Part shown: positions 36,590 to 45,303 of the stretch, piece by piece
How positions within the stretch are numbered: the stretch's first letter is position 1
How the letters are laid out: the number at the start of each line of letters is the position of its first letter
Origin: Pseudomonas sp. GV071
GTDB taxonomy: Bacteria; Pseudomonadota; Gammaproteobacteria; Pseudomonadales; Pseudomonadaceae
Assembly (NCBI RefSeq): GCF_003050835.1
Contig: NZ_QAOJ01000013.1
Location: 107,050-171,049, forward strand
Direction of reading: 5' to 3'
Length of the DNA stretch: 64,000 bases
Notes under the pieces: generated by a model
Database searches by the model: none
Told to the model about the DNA's origin: nothing
What the model saw: only the letters and a program-made list of their open reading frames with translations
Program-made: the position numbers and the translations under genes

Positions 36590-37555
36590 TTACTTGTACA
36601 GCGGCAGACGCACCGCAGCGACGCGCCCACTGCCGTAGGCTTCCGGGAGCAGGGTGGTGGCCTGGTCGATCAGCTCCTGGGGCTCGATCGGCAGCGCCTT
36701 GGCGTCCATACCCACCAGGCTGATGCCGGCCTTGAGGGTGATAAACCCTTCGCTGGTCTTGAAGGCCTTGAGGTTGAGCCCCTCGTGCAGGCGCTTGAAG
36801 CTGCTCGGCGAGCACTCCTGCAGGTCTTCCAGCAGGGTCAGCAGGCCGAAGTGGTGGTCGTCCAGGCGCACCAGTACGTCCAGCGGCCGCACCAGCTGTT
36901 GCAGGCGCCGCGCGACGCCGTGCAGCAGCTCGTTGTAGAAGGTTTCGCCGTACTGCTGACGCAGGTTCGGAGCGTCCTGCAGGCCGATCAGCAGGTAGCA
37001 CACGGCGCCGCCACGTGATTCCACCTGGCGGATGCTGTCGATCATCATCTGGTGCAGGTAGCGCGGGTTGCCGAGGCCGGTCAGCGGGTCGACCAGGTTG
37101 CGCTGTTCGAGGCTGGAGATGTTCTGCGTGAGCATGCGGTTTTCCTGCAGCAGGCGCTGCAGGGTGTTGCACAGACGGTCGGCAGCGTACACGCGCGGCA
37201 CCAGTTGCTCGCTCATGGCCGACTTGCTGACGAAGTCATCGACGCCACGGTCGAAGGCTTCACTCAATACGTTTTCGCCTTCCTTGCCGGTGAGCAGCAT
37301 GACGTAGGTGTAGTGGTCGGCCATTTCGTCCAGCTGGCGGACTCGGCCGGTGAGTTCCAGGCCGTCGATTTCCGGCATCAACCAGTCGGCGAGCAGCACG
37401 CTGGCAGGGCGTTGTTCCAACAGCGTCAAGGCCTCCAGCGCGCTGCTGGCAAAGCGCACGTCGAGGTAACCGGCTTGGCTCAGGGCACGGCCGATCATGG
37501 CGCTGGAGAACTTGGCGTCGTCCACCACCAGGATGCTGAGATGGGGGTTGGGCAT
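36590..37555 (-). CDS. Response regulator with a degenerate GGDEF domain, PA4396-like
   Basis: 321 residues. REC domain at about 6-120 with acidic pair D12-D13, phospho-acceptor D57 (LLADWLMPEIDG) and Thr/Lys in LLTGKEG. A coiled linker leads to a GGDEF-fold domain (NLVDPLTGLGNPRYL near 153). The catalytic GGDEF motif is replaced by DDHHF at 232-236, so cyclase activity is unlikely. It could serve as a c-di-GMP or partner-binding receiver. Divergent from yajQ. Confidence 0.9.
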   Translation of the reverse strand: MPNPHLSILVVDDAKFSSAMIGRALSQAGYLDVRFASSALEALTLLEQRPASVLLADWLMPEIDGLELTGRVRQLDEMADHYTYVMLLTGKEGENVLSEAFDRGVDDFVSKSAMSEQLVPRVYAADRLCNTLQRLLQENRMLTQNISSLEQRNLVDPLTGLGNPRYLHQMMIDSIRQVESRGGAVCYLLIGLQDAPNLRQQYGETFYNELLHGVARRLQQLVRPLDVLVRLDDHHFGLLTLLEDLQECSPSSFKRLHEGLNLKAFKTSEGFITLKAGISLVGMDAKALPIEPQELIDQATTLLPEAYGSGRVAAVRLPLYK

Positions 37556-37703
37556 TGGCAGACTCGAGAGAAATAATGAAGGTGCCGGCGGTTGGCCGGG
37601 CGGTGTTTGTATCGGCAGATATATAATGATCCGGCATTTTAACCGTCAAGCTTGGCGTGCACTGTCTGTAAGACTTATCGCGCCGTCTATCTGGAGAATT
37701 CCC

Positions 37704-38183
37704 ATGCCCTCGTTCGACGTGGTGTCCGAACTGGACAAACACGAAGTGACCAATGCTGTCGACAACGCCGTTAAAGAGCTGGAACGTCGCTATGACCTGC
37801 GTGGCAAAGGCACTTTCGAATTCAAGGAACTGACCATCAACATCACCGCTGACGCCGAGTTCCAGCTTGAGCAGATGGTGGAGATTCTCAGACTCAGCCT
37901 AGTCAAGCGCAAGATCGATGTGCAGTGTCTTGAGCTGAAAGATGCCTTTCCATCGGGCAAGAGTGTGAAGCAGGAAGCAGTTCTGCGCGAAGGTATTGAT
38001 AAGGACCTGGCGAAGAAGATCGTGGCGCACATCAAGGACGCCAAACTCAAAGTCCAGGCCGCCATCCAGGGCGAGCAGGTACGCGTTACTGGCAAGAAGC
38101 GTGATGACCTGCAAGAGGCCATCGCCGCGCTGCGTGCAAAGGACTTCGGGATGCCGCTCCAATTCAACAACTTCCGCGATTAA
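37704..38183 (+). CDS. yajQ: YajQ-family nucleotide-binding protein
   Basis: 159 residues from the ATG at 37704, preceded by CTGGAG; 69 upstream codons in the frame are not coding. Begins PSFDVVSELDKHEVTNAVDNA and contains two ferredoxin-like halves. YajQ-family proteins in Xanthomonas and Pseudomonas bind c-di-GMP and act as effectors. A perfect TATAAT lies at 37622-37627, but the -35 is not clear. Confidence 0.95.
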   Translation: MPSFDVVSELDKHEVTNAVDNAVKELERRYDLRGKGTFEFKELTINITADAEFQLEQMVEILRLSLVKRKIDVQCLELKDAFPSGKSVKQEAVLREGIDKDLAKKIVAHIKDAKLKVQAAIQGEQVRVTGKKRDDLQEAIAALRAKDFGMPLQFNNFRD

Positions 38184-38194
38184 AACTACTGCGC

Positions 38195-38300
38195 TCGGCC
38201 ATGCGGCGTTGGAAACAGGTTAAAAAATGCTCATTGGCTATAGCCAACTCCGCTTTTTTCACCTGTTTCCGCCTTGCCTGGCCTTCGCTCGCTAGGTTTT
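38195..38300 (+). repeat. Structured intergenic element, copy 2
   Basis: Core at 38227-38255 with TTGGCT-AT-AGCCAA. Arms GGAAACAGGTTAAAAAA (38211-38227) and TTTTTTCACCTGTTTCC (38254-38270) pair with one mismatch, although unrelated in sequence to copies 1 and 4. ATGCGGCGTT precedes and GCCTTGCCTG...CGCTCGC follows. Directly downstream of yajQ. Confidence 0.8.
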
Positions 38301-38429
38301 AAAAAACCGTGTTTACACGGGCGCAGGCGGGTAACTCATGGGAACCATCCCACCCACCAGACGTCGCAACCTACATCAGCTGTTTTTCATGACCGGCGTA
38401 CGGGCGGTCAGGCAGCGGGGGAGTGGGTT

Positions 38430-39266
38430 ATGGATTTCGACGCGCAAATAGATCACTTGGTCGATGCTTCTCAGGCCTGGTTACCGGTCATTCTGGCGTA
38501 CAGCGGCCGTGTGCTGCTGGCCTTGGTGGTGTTGGCGATCGGCTGGTGGCTGATCAATCGGCTGACCCACAACCTCAGCGCGCTGATTGGCAAACGCCTC
38601 GGCGACCCGGCCTTGCAGAGCTTTATCGGCACCCTGGCCAATATCATTCTGAAGGTGCTGCTGGTGATCAGCGCCGCCTCGATGATTGGCGTCGAAACCA
38701 CCTCCTTTATCGCTGCCATCGGTGCGGCCGGGCTGGCCATTGGCTTGGCGCTCCAAGGCAGTCTGGCCAACTTTGCCGGTGGTGTGCTGATTCTGCTGTT
38801 CCGCCCGTTCCGCATTGGCGATGTGATCGAAGCGCAGGGCGTGACCGGCACGGTGGATAACATTCAGATTTTCCACACGGTGCTGCGCACCGGCGACAAC
38901 AAGACGGTGATCATGCCCAACGGCAGCCTGTCCAACGGCATCATCACCAACTACAACCGCCAGGCCACGCGCCAAGTGGTGTTCGATATCGGCATCAACT
39001 ATGACGCCGACCTGCAAGCCGCCAAGCAGGTGCTGATGGATATGGCCGAAGACGAGCGTGTGCTGAAAGACCCGGCGCCAGCCGTGGTGGTGGCGTCGTT
39101 GGGTGATAGCTCGATCAAGATGTCGTTGCGGGTATGGGTGAAGACCGCCGACTACTGGAGCCTGACCTTCAAGTTCAACGAAGAGATTCGCGACCGCTTG
39201 CAGGACGCCGGGATTGCCATTCCGTTTCCGCAGCGGGTTATTCGGATGGTCCAAGAGCCGGCGTAA
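38430..39266 (+). CDS. Small-conductance mechanosensitive channel (MscS family)
   Basis: 278 residues from the ATG at 38430. Three membrane helices (about 20-42, 62-84, 92-115); the pore-lining TM3 is Gly/Ala-rich (GAAGLAIGLALQGSLANFAGG), followed by the MscS beta domain (GDVIEAQGVTGTVDNIQIF) and a C-terminal alpha/beta domain. Releases osmolytes on hypo-osmotic shock. The reading frame extends 52 codons upstream, but the membrane helices set the start. Confidence 0.93.
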   Translation: MDFDAQIDHLVDASQAWLPVILAYSGRVLLALVVLAIGWWLINRLTHNLSALIGKRLGDPALQSFIGTLANIILKVLLVISAASMIGVETTSFIAAIGAAGLAIGLALQGSLANFAGGVLILLFRPFRIGDVIEAQGVTGTVDNIQIFHTVLRTGDNKTVIMPNGSLSNGIITNYNRQATRQVVFDIGINYDADLQAAKQVLMDMAEDERVLKDPAPAVVVASLGDSSIKMSLRVWVKTADYWSLTFKFNEEIRDRLQDAGIAIPFPQRVIRMVQEPA

Positions 39267-39277
39267 GTACCTCGTCT

Positions 39278-39344
39278 TGTAGGAGCGGCTTCAGCCGCGA
39301 TGCTCTTGGCGATCAAAAACATCGCGGCTGAAGCCGCTCCTACA
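39278..39344. repeat. REP pair overlapping the ampG stop codon
   Basis: Inverted arms 39278-39301 and 39321-39344 of the GTAGGAGCGGCTTCAGCCGC type, perfect over 24 bp. They lie between convergent mscS and ampG; the second arm includes the last bases of ampG and its stop codon. Confidence 0.92.
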
Positions 39345-41079
39345 TAGCCTTTTCCTCGGCCGCTATGGGCGGTTGCTCTTCAGCCGGCGGTACCGCTGGT
39401 TGGCTCGCCATCCGTTGCCATTGCCAGCAAATCAGAATCAGCGTCGGAATGCCCAGCAGCGCGGTGATCAGGAAAAATTTGTGGTAGCCGACGTTCTCCA
39501 CCATCACCCCCGAATAACCGCCAATCAGGCGCGGTAGCAGCAGCATGATCGAGCTGAGCAGGGCGTATTGGGTGGCGGAGAATTTCAGGTTGGTCAGGCT
39601 CGACAGGTAGGCGACGAAGGCCGATGTGGCCAGGCCGGCGCTGAAGTTGTCGGCGGAGATGGTCAGGATCAGCATGTCCAGGTTGGCGCCCATGTCGCTC
39701 AGGAGCATGAACAGCAGGTTGGTGGCTGCTGACAGCGCGCCGCCAATCAGCAGGATCGGCATGATGCCGAAGCGCACGATCAGCAAGCCCCCGGCCCCCG
39801 CTCCGAGCAAGGTCATCACCAGGCCAAATAGCTTGCTGACGCTGGCGATCTGCTCCTTGGAAAAACCCTGGTCGATGTAGAACACGTTGGCCATCACGCC
39901 CATCACCGTGTCCGACATCCGATAGGTAGCAATCAGCCCCAACAGCAGCAAAGCTTGCCAGCGGTAGCGCTGGACGAACTCGCTGATCGGCGTGACCACT
40001 GGTGCCATCAGCAAGCGCCCGGGCGCTGACAGGCAGGCCAGGGCGATCAGCACGTACATGGTGCCGCGCGGCCAGGCGCCGCTGGAGAAGGCTTTGGCAG
40101 CCGCGGCAGCCGTGACCAGGATGATGATCAGCACGATCATCGACACGGCCTGGTGGACGAAGTCGAAGTTGGGGATCACTTTGCCGCGCGCGGCGACGAT
40201 CAGTTGTTTGCGTTGCTGGCTGAGCAGGTCGCGTACCGGCGCGATCAACCGGCGCCCCGCAGGCATCAGGCAGGCACCGAGGAAAATCGCGTAGAGCGCC
40301 GCCCGTGGCCAGGCGCGGTCAAGCAGGCCGGTGATCATTGCCGGCAGCGAGATCAGCATCACCAGAAGAATCAGTACCGAATACAGCTGGTCTTTGAGTT
40401 TGAACCGCGAGGTGGTGGTCTGCACCGGCATGTCGACATGGGGTTCGCGCATCCACAGCGTGGTGATCAGCCCCGGCAGCATCAGTACGGCGAACAACAG
40501 GTAAGTGCTGGCCCAGGCGCCAAACTCGTAGGCTGAGGTGGTGGAGCCAAACCATTCGGCGAAATACAGTGCACCGGCAGTGGCGAGCAGGGCGGCGACG
40601 CGGTAGCCGAGCATGTAGCTGGCGGCGAGGGCGGCCTGACGGGTGTCGTCGGCGATTTCCAGGCGGTAGGCGTCTACGGCTATGTCCTGGGTAGCGGAGG
40701 CAAAGGCCACCAGCACGGCGATGGCGACCAACCAGGTCAGGTGCGCGCGGGGGTCGCACAGCGCCATGCCGATCAGCCCGAGGGCGATGATGATTTGCGC
40801 CAGCACCAGCCAGGAGCGGCGCCGGCCGAGGCGGCCGAGTAAAGGCAGGCGCCATTGGTCGAGCAGGGGTGACCAGATCCATTTGAATGCGTAAGCCAGG
40901 CCGATCAGGCTGGCAAAACCGATGGTTTCACGCGACACGCCGGCCTCACGCAGCCACACCGACAACGTGGAGAACACCAGCATGTACGGCAGGCCAGCGG
41001 CGAAGCCAAGAAGCAGCAAGGCCAGACTGGCCGGCGAAGCATAGGCGGCGAGCGCGGCACGCCAGGTTTTACGGGCCAT
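39340..41079 (-). CDS. ampG: Muropeptide permease AmpG (MFS)
   Basis: Inner-membrane importer of GlcNAc-anhydroMurNAc peptides for peptidoglycan recycling; it feeds the signal that induces AmpC beta-lactamase. 579 residues with about 14 hydrophobic segments and a long middle insertion, close to the P. aeruginosa length. N-terminal GFAAGLPYMLVFSTLSVWLREAG is split here around residues 24-46. The C-terminal tail is Pro/Glu-rich and cytoplasmic. Confidence 0.93.
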   Translation of the reverse strand: MARKTWRAALAAYASPASLALLLLGFAAGLPYMLVFSTLSVWLREAGVSRETIGFASLIGLAYAFKWIWSPLLDQWRLPLLGRLGRRRSWLVLAQIIIALGLIGMALCDPRAHLTWLVAIAVLVAFASATQDIAVDAYRLEIADDTRQAALAASYMLGYRVAALLATAGALYFAEWFGSTTSAYEFGAWASTYLLFAVLMLPGLITTLWMREPHVDMPVQTTTSRFKLKDQLYSVLILLVMLISLPAMITGLLDRAWPRAALYAIFLGACLMPAGRRLIAPVRDLLSQQRKQLIVAARGKVIPNFDFVHQAVSMIVLIIILVTAAAAAKAFSSGAWPRGTMYVLIALACLSAPGRLLMAPVVTPISEFVQRYRWQALLLLGLIATYRMSDTVMGVMANVFYIDQGFSKEQIASVSKLFGLVMTLLGAGAGGLLIVRFGIMPILLIGGALSAATNLLFMLLSDMGANLDMLILTISADNFSAGLATSAFVAYLSSLTNLKFSATQYALLSSIMLLLPRLIGGYSGVMVENVGYHKFFLITALLGIPTLILICWQWQRMASQPAVPPAEEQPPIAAEEKAM

Positions 41080-41162
41080 TGGGCGAAGATCTGCCTGGAG
41101 TTACAAAAACGTGAATTGCCCAGCCAAGGGTGCCAGCTGGATTGCCAAAAACAGGGCGCACT

Positions 41163-41537
41163 CTAACCGCTGTGCTCCATTGGGCGCCAGCCATGGCGCT
41201 TGATATCCACCCTTTGGTTGACCATGCGCACCCCTTCGGCGCGCAACCTCGCCCGTTGCTCTTCGCCAGACACGGTGCCGGCGGCCAGGCTCAGGCGGCC
41301 ACCGGCTGCTACCACGCGGTGCCAGGGCAGGCTGCTGCCGTCTGGCAACTGGCTTAGGGTGCGGCCCACCCAGCGTGCGGCGCGGCCCAGGCCGGCCAAT
41401 TCAGCCAGTTGGCCATAACTGACCACGCAACCGCTGGGCACCTGCGCCAGGGTCACGTACAGCGCGGTGCGCCGGGCGTCGGCGTCTGCACTGGGGATGC
41501 TGGCGGTTGTCTTTGCATTGACGTGTTTGGCTGGCAT
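41163..41537 (-). CDS. Alkyltransferase-like protein (ATL, MGMT family without catalytic Cys)
   Basis: 124 residues from the ATG at 41537. DNA-binding domain of the O6-alkylguanine methyltransferase family, with VSYGQLAELAGLGRAARWVG and the active-site loop. The nucleophilic Cys of PCHRV is Trp72 (PWHRV), so it cannot remove alkyl groups; ATL proteins flag O6-alkylguanine for nucleotide-excision repair. The frame extends 28 codons upstream, but the family begins here. Confidence 0.93.
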   Translation of the reverse strand: MPAKHVNAKTTASIPSADADARRTALYVTLAQVPSGCVVSYGQLAELAGLGRAARWVGRTLSQLPDGSSLPWHRVVAAGGRLSLAAGTVSGEEQRARLRAEGVRMVNQRVDIKRHGWRPMEHSG

Positions 41538-41578
41538 GGTTTTCCCGAGGCGGCCGGCTCTGGCGGTGAAGGGGCAGC

Positions 41579-41728
41579 TTAACCGAGCGGGCCAGGCGAA
41601 CAAATATCGATCAACTGCCACTCGCCCGCAGCCCTCAGCTGCCGCCCGCTAAAGCGTAACGCCGAGCCCTGGCGCAAGCCTTGCTTGGCAATCGGGTTGA
41701 ACTTGAACGGGATCCCTGGGTCACTCCT
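41579..41728 (-). pseudogene. Cryptic C-terminal ORF fragment upstream of atl
   Basis: A protein-like frame ending at the TAA (41579-41581) reads DPGIPFKFNPIAKQ..., then GSALRFSGRQLRAAGEWQ, to SPGPLG. The frame is open from 41779 but has no ATG, GTG or TTG that gives a sensible start. I do not recognise it. It could be a short gene with a damaged start, the 3' remnant of a larger gene, or chance. Confidence 0.3.
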
Positions 41729-41807
41729 TGCAGTGTTTTTTGGCGCAGCGGGCTGCTTATCTCGGATAATCCCCGCCCTTCACTTATACGGAGCGGTACA
41801 TCTCCCC

Positions 41808-42830
41808 ATGCGGTTATCCAACAAGCTGTCCCACGCCCTTTCCTGCGCCGCGCTGACGCTGGCGGCAACCCCTGTTCTGGCCGACACCATCTGGTTGAAA
41901 AACGGCGACCGCCTGACCGGTACCATCAAGGTCTTCGACGGCGGCAAGCTGGTGGTCGAGACCAGCTACGGCGGCACCATTCCGGTGGACTGGAAACAGG
42001 TGAAAACCCTGGAAAGCGACCGCGAACTGTTGGTCAAACAGGATGAGTTCACCGGCGAGCGCGCCAAGTCGCTGCAAGCGGCCGAAGACGGCAAGGTCAC
42101 CCTGATCAATGGCGAGGCGCCGAAAACCGTCGAGCTGGCCAGCATCGAGCAGATCATCAAGCCCAAACCTATCCTCGAAGACCTGGTGTGGAAGGGCAAC
42201 GTCGATGTCGGCCTGGACTACAAGCGCGCCGAAACTGACACCGACGACTATGACGTCGACTTCAAGACCACCGCTCGCCATGGCGCCTGGCGGCACAATG
42301 CCGAAGGCGGCTACAACCGCGAGGCGCAGGACGACGTCACCACCACCAATAATTGGAACGCCGAATACGCCCTCGACCGTTTCCTTGACGAGCACTGGTT
42401 CTGGCAAGGCCGCTTGAGCTACAAGCGCGATCACATCGAAGACGTTTCCAGCCAGCGCACCATCGGTACCGGTCCTGGTTACCAGTTCTGGGATGACGAA
42501 CTGGGTGCGTTCTCCCTGGCCACCCTGGTCAACCAGAACGACTACGAATACCGGGACGGTGGCAGCGACAACTTCTACTCCCTGGGTTTGAAGTGGGACT
42601 ACAACCGCTACCTGGTGGGCAAGACCTTCGAGCTGTTCAGCAACGGCGAAGTCGGCAAGCCGCTGGGCGGCGACAGCGAGTACGAACTCGATGCCGAAGC
42701 GGGGCTGCGCTACAAGGTTACTGACTGGGCTTCGCTCAACGTGAAGGCCGAGAAAAACATCGTCAGCGGCGCCAAAGAAGGTGAAGTGGACGAAACCCGC
42801 TATAGCGTCGGCTTCGGTGTCGGCTGGTAA
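41808..42830 (+). CDS. DUF481 family outer-membrane protein (YdiY-like)
   Basis: 340 residues: signal peptide at 1-25 (ending TPVLA), an SH3-like periplasmic region (DTIWLKNGDRLTGTIKVFDGG) and a DUF481 beta-barrel of alternating aromatic strands (NWNAEYALDRFLDEHWFW...) ending in a C-terminal aromatic (VGFGVGW), a BAM-type signal. Role unknown. Start chosen for the signal peptide. Confidence 0.88.
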   Translation: MRLSNKLSHALSCAALTLAATPVLADTIWLKNGDRLTGTIKVFDGGKLVVETSYGGTIPVDWKQVKTLESDRELLVKQDEFTGERAKSLQAAEDGKVTLINGEAPKTVELASIEQIIKPKPILEDLVWKGNVDVGLDYKRAETDTDDYDVDFKTTARHGAWRHNAEGGYNREAQDDVTTTNNWNAEYALDRFLDEHWFWQGRLSYKRDHIEDVSSQRTIGTGPGYQFWDDELGAFSLATLVNQNDYEYRDGGSDNFYSLGLKWDYNRYLVGKTFELFSNGEVGKPLGGDSEYELDAEAGLRYKVTDWASLNVKAEKNIVSGAKEGEVDETRYSVGFGVGW

Positions 42831-42854
42831 AAAAACCGCTCCGGGCCTGCTGCG

Positions 42855-42965
42855 CTTGTTCATGCGGCGTTGAGTTCAGGGTCGGGATGCTCATTGGCTA
42901 CAGCCAACTCCGCTCCCTCGTCCTGAGCTCGCTTTGCCTGACCTGCGCTCGCACGGCGGGAGCCG
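42855..42965 (+). repeat. Structured intergenic element, copy 3
   Basis: Core at 42887-42914 with TTGGCTACAGCCAA. Arms 42872-42886 and 42915-42930 pair as GAGTTCAGG/CCTGAGCTC plus GGG/CCC around a small internal loop. Flanks CATGCGGCGTT and TTTGCCTGACCTGCGCTCGC match copy 2. It lies before the terminator shared by the DUF481 gene and the SDR. Confidence 0.78.
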
Positions 42966-42990
42966 GTTTTTGCGATCCTGAAAAAGAGCA

Positions 42991-43021
42991 AAAAAAGCCC
43001 CGCACTTGGCGGGGCTTTTTA
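42991..43021. terminator. Bidirectional terminator between the DUF481 gene and the SDR
   Basis: AAAAAGCCCCGC/GCGGGGCTTTTT-type stem with a six-base loop, with A and T runs on either side; convergent genes flank it. Confidence 0.9.
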
Positions 43022-43034
43022 TTGAGCGGGGCCC

Positions 43035-43793
43035 TTACAGGCGCAGGCCGCCGTCGAGCTCCAGGATCCGACCGGTGTAGTAATCGTTTTCCAGGATGTA
43101 CGCCACCGAGTGGGCGATCTCTTTCGGCTGGCCCAGGCGGCGCAGCGGAATGCCCGAGGTCATTTTTTCCAGGGCTTCGGGTTTCATGCTGGCGACCATT
43201 TCGGTCTCGATGAAGCCCGGTGCTACGCCAGCTACGCGGATGCCGTAGCGCGCCAGCTCTTTGGCCCAGACCACGGTGTCAGCTGCTACACCGGCCTTGG
43301 CGGCGGAGTAGTTGGCCTGGCCGATGTTGCCGGCGCGGGAGATGGAGGAGATGTTGATGATTGCGCCCTGGTTCTTCAGCTCGATCATTTTTGCTGCGAC
43401 TTCACGGGTGCAGAGGAACACGCCGGTCAGGTTGACGTCGATCACCGACTGCCACTGCGCCAGGCTCATCTTCGACAGCTCGCCGTCCTTGACCTTGATG
43501 GTCAGGCCGTCACGCAGAATACCGGCGTTGTTGACCAAGCCGTTGATGGCGCCGAAGTCGTCGGCGATTTGCGCCACGGTGTGGGTAACCTGTTCTTCAT
43601 TAGCTACGTTGCACAGGTAGGCACGGGCGTCGCCACCGGCGGCTTTGCAGGCGGCTACGGTTTCATCCAGGCGTTCCTGGTTGAGGTCGACCAGCGCCAG
43701 CTTGGCGCCACGGGCTGCCAGGTACTCGCCCATGGCACGGCCGAGGCCTTGGCCGCCGCCAGTGATAACGATGACTTTGTCTTTCAGTTCCAT
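43035..43793 (-). CDS. Short-chain dehydrogenase/reductase (FabG-like)
   Basis: 252 residues from the ATG at 43793. NAD(P)-binding TGGGQGLGR near residue 11, NNAG in the middle, active-site Ser in NISSIS and Tyr-x3-Lys in ANYSAAKAG, and the C-terminal GRILELDGGLRL. Usually annotated as 3-oxoacyl-ACP reductase; the substrate cannot be read from sequence. Conserved in this position in pseudomonads. Confidence 0.9.
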   Translation of the reverse strand: MELKDKVIVITGGGQGLGRAMGEYLAARGAKLALVDLNQERLDETVAACKAAGGDARAYLCNVANEEQVTHTVAQIADDFGAINGLVNNAGILRDGLTIKVKDGELSKMSLAQWQSVIDVNLTGVFLCTREVAAKMIELKNQGAIINISSISRAGNIGQANYSAAKAGVAADTVVWAKELARYGIRVAGVAPGFIETEMVASMKPEALEKMTSGIPLRRLGQPKEIAHSVAYILENDYYTGRILELDGGLRL

Positions 43794-43944
43794 AACCACA
43801 TCCCCAGAAAGGTTGGCGGGCAATGGCCCTGCGGTGCATGAGCGGATTGCCCCACCTGATACGTTGTTACCCCGCTGGCGCGCACAACCGTTAAGCTGGG
43901 CACCTGTCCGTCTTCGAGACGAATTCTCAACGAGGAGTCATAAG

Positions 43945-44676
43945 GTGAGCGTGAAAGTCGGCAAGCATGCCCGAGAATTGCTACTCAAGGAATACCGTGG
44001 GGCGCTCTCCACATTGTCCAAGTCGATGCCGGGCTACCCTTTCGGATCGGTGGTGCCGTACTGCCTGGATGCCGATGGTTACCCGTTGATTCTGATCAGC
44101 CGCATTGCCCAGCACACCCATAACCTGCAGGTGGAGCCCAAGTGCTCGCTGCTGGTGGGCGAGCGCGGTGCCGAAGATGTGCAAGCCGTTGGCCGCCTGA
44201 CGGTGCTGGCGCAGGCGCGCAAGATCAGCGACGAAGCCGCCATCGCGGCGGCCGCTGAGCGTTACTACCGCTACTTCCCGGAGTCCGAGGGTTATCACCA
44301 GGCCCACGACTTCGATTTCTGGGTGCTGGAGCCAGTGCGCTCGCGGTACATCGGTGGTTTTGGCGCCATTCATTGGGTCGATCACGTCAGCCTGGCCAAC
44401 CCGTTCTTCGGCGAGTCCGAGCGGAGCATGGTCGAGCACATGAACAGTGACCATGCCAACGCCATCGCCCATTACGTTGAAATGGCCGGTCTGCCGACCC
44501 ACGCGCCAGCCGAACTGGCGGGTATCGACAGCGAGGGTTTTCACCTTCGCATCGGTGTGGGCCTGCATTGGCTAGCGTTTCCAACATCCTGTAACACTGC
44601 CCTGGAAGTGCGCCAGGCCTTGGTAGCCCTGGCTCGCGCTGAAACCTGGCCGGCCGCTGGCGAAGTTTCTGCTTGA
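43945..44676 (+). CDS. HugZ family FMN-binding split-barrel protein
   Basis: 243 residues from a GTG preceded by GAGGAG at 43932. N-terminal pyridoxamine-oxidase-like split barrel (GALSTLSKSMPGYPFGSVV) and C-terminal DUF2470 domain (MVEHMNSDHANAIAHY). HugZ-type proteins bind heme and are linked to heme degradation or use. No heme genes are adjacent, so function here is open. Confidence 0.85.
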   Translation: MSVKVGKHARELLLKEYRGALSTLSKSMPGYPFGSVVPYCLDADGYPLILISRIAQHTHNLQVEPKCSLLVGERGAEDVQAVGRLTVLAQARKISDEAAIAAAAERYYRYFPESEGYHQAHDFDFWVLEPVRSRYIGGFGAIHWVDHVSLANPFFGESERSMVEHMNSDHANAIAHYVEMAGLPTHAPAELAGIDSEGFHLRIGVGLHWLAFPTSCNTALEVRQALVALARAETWPAAGEVSA

Positions 44677-44742
44677 ATTCACGAAGTGCCAACGCCACCT
44701 AGAATTCAATGGACGTGCATTCCGCACTGAGGAAACCGATAG

Positions 44743-45198
44743 ATGCGTGCTTTTCTGTTTTTGTTTCTGTTGTTCCCGATCATTGAACTGGCGGTGTTGA
44801 TCAAAGTGGGCAGCGCCATCGGCGTGTTGCCAACCTTGCTGCTGGTTATCGGTAGCGCCGTGCTCGGCAGCGTGCTGCTGCGGGTGGCCGGTGTGGCTAC
44901 CGCCTGGCGCGCCCGCGAGCGGCTGGCCCGTGGCGAATTGCCGGAACAGGAAATGCTCGAAGGGCTGCTGATTGCCGTGGGTGGCGGCCTGTTGCTGCTG
45001 CCCGGCTTTATCAGTGACATCTTCGGCCTGCTGTGCCTGCTGCCGTTCACTCGCCGGTTGATCGTTGGCAAGTTGCGCCAACGGGTCGCCGAACAGGCGC
45101 TGCGTCAGCGCGCCTTTGCCGATGACCTGGCCGCTCGCTCCGGGCAAACCCGCCCGAATGTGATTGAAGGCGAATTTGAGCACCGCGACCCGCAATAA
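44743..45198 (+). CDS. fxsA: FxsA family membrane protein
   Basis: 151 residues with N-terminal membrane helices (about 2-20, 28-50, 78-100) and a polar C-terminal tail. In E. coli FxsA relieves F-exclusion of phage T7. Usual neighbour of groESL. Confidence 0.9.
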   Translation: MRAFLFLFLLFPIIELAVLIKVGSAIGVLPTLLLVIGSAVLGSVLLRVAGVATAWRARERLARGELPEQEMLEGLLIAVGGGLLLLPGFISDIFGLLCLLPFTRRLIVGKLRQRVAEQALRQRAFADDLAARSGQTRPNVIEGEFEHRDPQ

Positions 45199-45276
45199 AT
45201 CCCCACAGGCCTGATGAGCGCTCTGCTCGAGCGTTTATCGGCGCCTTGGGTGGGGTAAAAATTTTTCACCCCCGCC

Positions 45277-45303
45277 CTTGTAATCCGATTACCCGCCCCT
45301 ATG
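45277..45303 (+). promoter_or_regulatory. Heat-shock (sigma-32) promoter of groESL
   Basis: CTTGTAA (45277-45283), 12 bp, CCCCTAT (45296-45302) matches the sigma-32 pattern CTTGAA-13/14-CCCCATNT closely. No comparable sigma-70 promoter is seen nearby. Confidence 0.65.
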
